From NCBI GenBank assembly GCA_964493955.1, contig CAZBPZ010000076.1:1-7308 (forward strand): DNA of 7,308 bases. The letters run 5' to 3'. Below the pieces are notes generated by a model that saw only the letters and a list, made by a program, of their open reading frames with translations, was not told the origin of the DNA and did no database searches. Both the position numbers and the translations under genes were made by a program. Shown piece after piece: positions 4,716 through 7,308 of the stretch (positions are counted from its first letter, which is position 1; each line of letters starts with the position of its first letter). This DNA comes from CAZBPZ01 sp964493955. Its GTDB lineage: Bacteria > Chloroflexota > Dehalococcoidia > Dehalococcoidales > Fen-1064.

Positions 4716-6341
4716 CTACTGGTAGGACTGGCACACCCCGGCCGGGCAGTAGCCGTCGCGGATGTGGGCCTCGTACTCGTCGCGGAAGTAACGGATGGTC
4801 GTCAGTACCGGGTTCGGGGCGCTCTGCCCCAGCCCGCAGAGAGACGTTTTCTTGATGGACTCGCCCAGCTCCACCAGCAGGTCGATATCTCCCGGTCTGC
4901 CCTCCCGCCGCGTGATGGCGTCCAGGATGTCGAACATCTGCTTCGTGCCAACGCGGCAGGGGATACACTGACCGCAGGACTCGCGGCGGGTGAAGTCAAG
5001 AAAATAGCGGGCCACGTCCACCATGCAGGTGTCCTGGTCCATGACGACCATCCCCCCCGAGCCCATCATCGAGCCGACGGCGGTGAGCGAGTCGAAGTCA
5101 ACCGGCAGGTTGAGCATCCCGGCCGGCACGCAGCCGCCGGACGGCCCGCCGGTCTGCACCGCCTTGAAGGCACGGCCGTTGGGGATACCCCCGCCGATGT
5201 CAAAGATGATGTCGCGCAGGCGGGTACCCATCGGCACCTCTACCAGGCCGGTGTTTACCACGTTGCCGGTCAGCGAGAAGATGGCGGTACCCTTGCTCCC
5301 CTCGGTACCGCGGCTGGCAAACCAGGCTGCCCCGTGGTTGATAATCAGGGGAATGCTGGCAAATGTCTTGACATTGTTCAGCAGGGTCGGCTTGCCCCAG
5401 AGGCCCTGCTCGGTGGTCCGGGGGCGGGGTGCCGGGCGCGGGATGCCGCGGTTGCCCTGGATGGACTGCACCATGGCGGTGGACTCGCCGCAGACAAAGG
5501 CACCGGCACCCTGGAAGACCTGGATGTCAAGGTCCATCCGGCTGCCGAAGATACCCCTGCCCAGGAAGCCCCTTTCCCGGGCCTGCTCGATGGCAAGACG
5601 CAGGCTGGCGACAGCCCGCGGGTACTCGGCCCGCACGAAGATGTAGCCGCGGTCGGCCCCGACCGCCCGGGCGGCGACAATCATGCCCTCCAGTATGGAG
5701 TGGGGGTCACCCTCCATCACGGCGCAGTCCTGGAACGCCCCGGGGTCACCCTCGTCCCCGTTGCAGATAACAAACTTCTGGCCTGACGGCTGCCGCTGGC
5801 AGGCCTCCCACTTGCGGCCCGTCGGGAAGCCGGCCCCACCCAGCCCCCGTAACCCCGAACGCTTCACCTCCTCCACGATTTCCCGGGGTGTCATCTCGTG
5901 GATGGCCCTGCGGGCTGCCTGGTAGCCCCCGGTTGCCAGGAACTCGTCAATGCTCCGGGGGTTGATGCGGCCGCAGTTGCGCAGGACGAGCCGCTCCTGC
6001 TTGTAGTAGAAGGGAATGTCACGGAAAGAGGCCACCGGCTGCTTGATGGCACTGTCATAGTAGAAAAGGCGCTCAACCGGCCGGCCGCCGGGCAGGAACG
6101 AGCGGGCGATTTCGGCCGCGTCGGCAGGCTGTACCCGGGCGTAGAGCAGCCCCTGGGGTTCAATAACCACCAGCGGGGCCGCCTGGCAGAGGCCGTGGCA
6201 GCCTGTTCCCTTCACCTCCACCTGGCCCTGCAGCCTGAGGTTGGCTATCTCTTGGTTGATACTGGCCAGTACCTGCTCGGCCCCGGCCGAGAGGCAGCCG
6301 GTGCCCTGGCAAACGTGGATGACGTGCCGGCTAGCGGGCAT
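4716..6341 (-). CDS. nuoF: NuoF/HoxF-like NAD(P)H- and FMN-binding subunit with N-terminal thioredoxin-like [2Fe-2S] domain
   Basis: This is the flavin subunit that exchanges electrons between NAD(P)H and FeS clusters. The 541 residues contain a thioredoxin-like [2Fe-2S] domain (Cys11, Cys16, Cys48, Cys52), a nucleotide/FMN fold with RGLGGAGFPTG (165-175), CNGDEGDPG (193-201) and GAGAFVCGEST (278-288), an SLBB domain, and the N3-type [4Fe-4S] ligands Cys456/459/462 and Cys502. The usual GEET motif reads GEST (Ser287). The protein ends shortly after CPAGVC (Cys532, Cys537) and lacks the 2[4Fe-4S] tail of HydB/HndC bifurcating hydrogenases, so its layout is closer to HoxF. The ATG at 6339-6341 is chosen because it has GAGGA upstream and overlaps the NuoE-like stop by 11 nt. 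A farther in-frame start at 6380 lies deep inside that gene. The overlaps indicate one operon. Confidence 0.93.
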   Translation of the reverse strand: MPASRHVIHVCQGTGCLSAGAEQVLASINQEIANLRLQGQVEVKGTGCHGLCQAAPLVVIEPQGLLYARVQPADAAEIARSFLPGGRPVERLFYYDSAIKQPVASFRDIPFYYKQERLVLRNCGRINPRSIDEFLATGGYQAARRAIHEMTPREIVEEVKRSGLRGLGGAGFPTGRKWEACQRQPSGQKFVICNGDEGDPGAFQDCAVMEGDPHSILEGMIVAARAVGADRGYIFVRAEYPRAVASLRLAIEQARERGFLGRGIFGSRMDLDIQVFQGAGAFVCGESTAMVQSIQGNRGIPRPAPRPRTTEQGLWGKPTLLNNVKTFASIPLIINHGAAWFASRGTEGSKGTAIFSLTGNVVNTGLVEVPMGTRLRDIIFDIGGGIPNGRAFKAVQTGGPSGGCVPAGMLNLPVDFDSLTAVGSMMGSGGMVVMDQDTCMVDVARYFLDFTRRESCGQCIPCRVGTKQMFDILDAITRREGRPGDIDLLVELGESIKKTSLCGLGQSAPNPVLTTIRYFRDEYEAHIRDGYCPAGVCQSYQ

Positions 6342-6816
6342 CGGTCTCTTCCTCTGGCAGGCCGGCCACCACCGCAGCAACCCTGGCAGGTGTCATTTCG
6401 CCGTGGACGTCCTCGTTGATTTTCATAGCGGGGGCCAGGGCACAGCAGCCAATACAGGCCACCGTCTCCAGCGTGTAACGCAGGTCCGGCGAGGTCTCTC
6501 CTTCGGTGATGCCGGTGGCGGCCTCAAGGGCTTCTACCACCCGGGGTGCGCCCCGGATGTGACAGGCCGTGCCACGGCAGACCCGGATGTGGTACTTGCC
6601 CACCGGCGTGAGGCGGAACTGGGAGTAGAACGAGGCCACCGAGTATATCTGGCCCACGGTAATACCCAGGAACTCGGCCACGGCCGGCATGCCCTCTTCC
6701 GGCAGGTATCCGATTCTGCTCTGGATGTCCAGCAGAATGGGGACCAGCCTGTCAGGGGCGCTGTGATGCGCGGAGAGAATCTCTCTCACCAGGGGTTCGC
6801 GTGACTCTACTTCCAA
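6331..6816 (-). CDS. nuoE: NuoE/HoxE/HndA-like thioredoxin-fold [2Fe-2S] subunit
   Basis: This 161-residue subunit is the first gene of the leftward block. It has a helical N-terminal part ending in the family signature IGYLPEEG. A thioredoxin-like domain follows, with the four [2Fe-2S] ligands Cys80 and Cys85 (VCRGTACHIRG) and Cys121 and Cys125 (CIGCCALAPA). In complex I and soluble hydrogenases this protein sits on the NuoF subunit and carries the N1a-type cluster. Length fits NuoE/HndA. The start is TTG at 6814-6816, supported by GGGGAGG (6821-6827) 4 nt upstream. No better in-frame start exists. The gene overlaps the NuoF-like gene by 11 nt. A strong sigma-70-like promoter lies about 150 nt upstream, leaving a structured leader. 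Confidence 0.93.
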   Translation of the reverse strand: MEVESREPLVREILSAHHSAPDRLVPILLDIQSRIGYLPEEGMPAVAEFLGITVGQIYSVASFYSQFRLTPVGKYHIRVCRGTACHIRGAPRVVEALEAATGITEGETSPDLRYTLETVACIGCCALAPAMKINEDVHGEMTPARVAAVVAGLPEEETDAR

Positions 6817-6908
6817 GAGACCTCCCCGTTGCGAGTGCCGGGTAACCCGGGGTGTCGAACAGACGTCTCACTCCAGGGGAGTGCTCCCGGGCCGGGCCAC
6901 CGACCGCG

Positions 6909-6952
6909 CCGGCAACCCCCGGGCTCCGGCTGGTGCCGGGGGCGCTTGCCGG
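6909..6952 (-). other. Strong hairpin near the 5' end of the leftward operon leader
   Basis: An inverted repeat forms a 14-bp stem: CCGGCAA/TTGCCGG outer and CCCCCGG/CCGGGGG inner, with one 3-nt bulge (6943-6945) and a 13-nt loop. It begins about 9 nt after the predicted transcription start at 6961. No T-run follows in either direction, so it is not an obvious terminator. It may stabilise the mRNA or act in regulation. It does not match any riboswitch class I recognise. Confidence 0.5.
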
Positions 6953-6967
6953 GCACGTTCAGCGAAT

Positions 6968-6997
6968 ATGATAGGTGGCCAGGGCCGGGCGTGTCAA
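6968..6997 (-). promoter_or_regulatory. Sigma-70-type promoter of the leftward nuoE-nuoF operon
   Basis: On the minus strand a perfect -35 TTGACA (plus 6992-6997) is followed after 18 nt by TATCAT (6968-6973), a 5/6 match to the -10 consensus. The predicted start is near 6961, giving a leader of about 145 nt before the TTG start codon. It is the best promoter in the window and is placed to transcribe the NuoE/F/HoxU-like genes and possibly everything down to the epimerase. Confidence 0.65.
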
Positions 6998-7028
6998 GGT
7001 GGCCCCGGTTGCTCGCAGGTGGCCCCGG
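6973..7028 (+). repeat. Three direct repeats AGGTGGCC in the divergent promoter region, candidate operator
   Basis: AGGTGGCC occurs at 6973-6980, 6997-7004 and 7017-7024. The last two extend to an identical 12-mer, AGGTGGCCCCGG (6997-7008 and 7017-7028), spaced 20 bp start to start, close to two helical turns. The first copy overlaps the edge of the leftward -10. The second touches the leftward -35, and the third sits in the rightward promoter spacer. This arrangement is what one expects of binding sites for a regulator controlling both genes; no regulator gene is visible. Confidence 0.5.
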
Positions 7029-7037
7029 CAGTAGAAT
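7009..7037 (+). promoter_or_regulatory. Promoter candidate for sucC
   Basis: TTGCTC (7009-7014) and TAGAAT (7032-7037) are separated by 17 nt. The -10 matches 5/6, while the -35 shares only TTG. The predicted start is near 7044, about 40 nt before the sucC start codon. Its -35 lies 11 bp from the leftward promoter's -35, so the two promoters are back to back. A 10-bp palindrome TCACCGGTGA (7065-7074) lies between the start site and the ribosome binding site. Confidence 0.45.
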
Positions 7038-7084
7038 AATGCATTGACCGGGCTGCCGGGATAGTCACCGGTGAGGGGGGAACC

Positions 7085-7308
7085 TTGAAACTGCTGGAAT
7101 ACGAGGCCAAGCAAGTCCTGCGGGACTACGGGGTGGCGACACCGCGGGGCCAGCTGGTGCGCACCGCCGAAGAAGCCACCGCGGCGGCACATCACCTGGC
7201 GCAACCGGTGGTGCTGAAGGCCCAGGTGGCGGTGGCAGGGAGGGGGAAGGCCGGGGGCATCCGCTTTGCTGATGATGCCGCCTCGGCCGGGAAGGAGGCG
7301 GCCCGCCT
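7085..7308 (+). CDS. sucC: Succinyl-CoA synthetase beta subunit, N-terminal part (runs off window)
   Basis: The first 74 residues of an ATP-grasp CoA ligase subunit are visible. SucC with SucD interconverts succinyl-CoA and succinate, with ADP/ATP or GDP/GTP. The N-terminus MKLLEYEAKQVLRDYGV is the classic SucC opening. Lys45 (VVLKAQV) and the Gly52-Arg-Gly-Lys55 motif followed by AGG are nucleotide-binding residues of the ATP-grasp fold. The start is TTG at 7085-7087, preceded by GAGGGGGG 4 nt upstream. The frame stays open to the window end. Divergent placement beside the mutase-containing block suits removal or supply of succinyl-CoA. A malate-CoA ligase beta subunit has a very similar N-terminus and cannot be excluded from this fragment alone. 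Confidence 0.9.
   Translation, partial: MKLLEYEAKQVLRDYGVATPRGQLVRTAEEATAAAHHLAQPVVLKAQVAVAGRGKAGGIRFADDAASAGKEAAR

Noticed and set aside
4425..5786. Long plus-strand open frame (453 codons) opposite the NuoF-like and HoxU-like genes
   Set aside because: It is antisense to two clear conserved genes, its translation is low-complexity (many Gly, His, Ala, Val) with no recognisable domain, and long antisense frames are expected in GC-rich DNA.
6342..6380. Upstream extension of the NuoF-like protein to a start at 6380
   Set aside because: The extra 13 residues lie inside the NuoE-like reading region and resemble no homologue. The ATG at 6341 has a Shine-Dalgarno and gives the expected N-terminus.
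6817..6961. Cobalamin riboswitch in the operon leader
   Set aside because: This was considered because the block encodes a B12 enzyme, but no B12-box-like sequence or expected conserved core was found. The 111-nt spacer before the mutase gene is also too short and lacks the core.
6959..7204. Minus-strand open frame of 81 codons across the divergent region
   Set aside because: It is antisense to the sucC 5' end and covers the divergent promoters, with no recognisable product.

Overview
This GC-rich window (low to mid 60s % GC by eye, with one AT-rich patch at about 61-111) is bacterial. It carries a dense leftward gene block, two leftward tRNA-Ser genes at the left edge, and the 5' end of one divergent rightward gene at the right edge. 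The gene content suggests an anaerobic or facultatively anaerobic bacterium that interconverts propionyl-CoA and succinyl-CoA: split methylmalonyl-CoA mutase, its epimerase, succinyl-CoA synthetase, and a soluble flavo-iron-sulfur NAD(P)H dehydrogenase module. From memory, the unusual aldo/keto reductase-ferredoxin subfamily and the style of SucC resemble Chloroflexota (Dehalococcoidia-like) genomes. That placement is a low-confidence guess. Six of the eight protein genes begin with GTG or TTG.

Layout, left to right. 1-52: tRNA-Ser(GGA), cut by the window edge. 53-111: AT-rich spacer with a consensus -35 and a terminator-like hairpin. 112-201: tRNA-Ser(CGA) with encoded CCA. 202-277: tRNA promoter and a hairpin after the last gene of the leftward block. 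278-2711: methylmalonyl-CoA epimerase, mutase B12-binding subunit and mutase catalytic subunit (in transcription order mcmA1-mcmA2-mce). 2712-2822: spacer with a possible internal promoter. 2823-3962: aldo/keto reductase with a C-terminal 2[4Fe-4S] domain. 3963-4073: spacer with a hairpin and a weak promoter candidate. 4074-6816: HoxU/NuoG-N-like, NuoF-like and NuoE-like subunits (transcription order E-F-U). 6817-7084: divergent regulatory region with back-to-back promoters, three AGGTGGCC repeats and a strong leader hairpin. 7085 onward: start of sucC, running off the window.

How it fits together. The mutase pair and epimerase convert (S)-methylmalonyl-CoA, via the (R) epimer, to succinyl-CoA. 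The divergent SucC links succinyl-CoA to succinate with formation or use of a nucleoside triphosphate. The E-F-U trio has every cofactor site of a soluble NAD(P)H diaphorase (FMN, several FeS clusters), but no hydrogenase, formate dehydrogenase or other catalytic partner is present. The next gene downstream is the reductase-ferredoxin protein, whose AKR barrel has lost the catalytic Tyr and Lys. The most interesting reading is that these four genes form a NAD(P)H-linked electron-transfer complex of unknown final acceptor, co-regulated with the methylmalonyl-CoA branch. This is inference from context. No mobile element, CRISPR array or clearly foreign DNA was seen.
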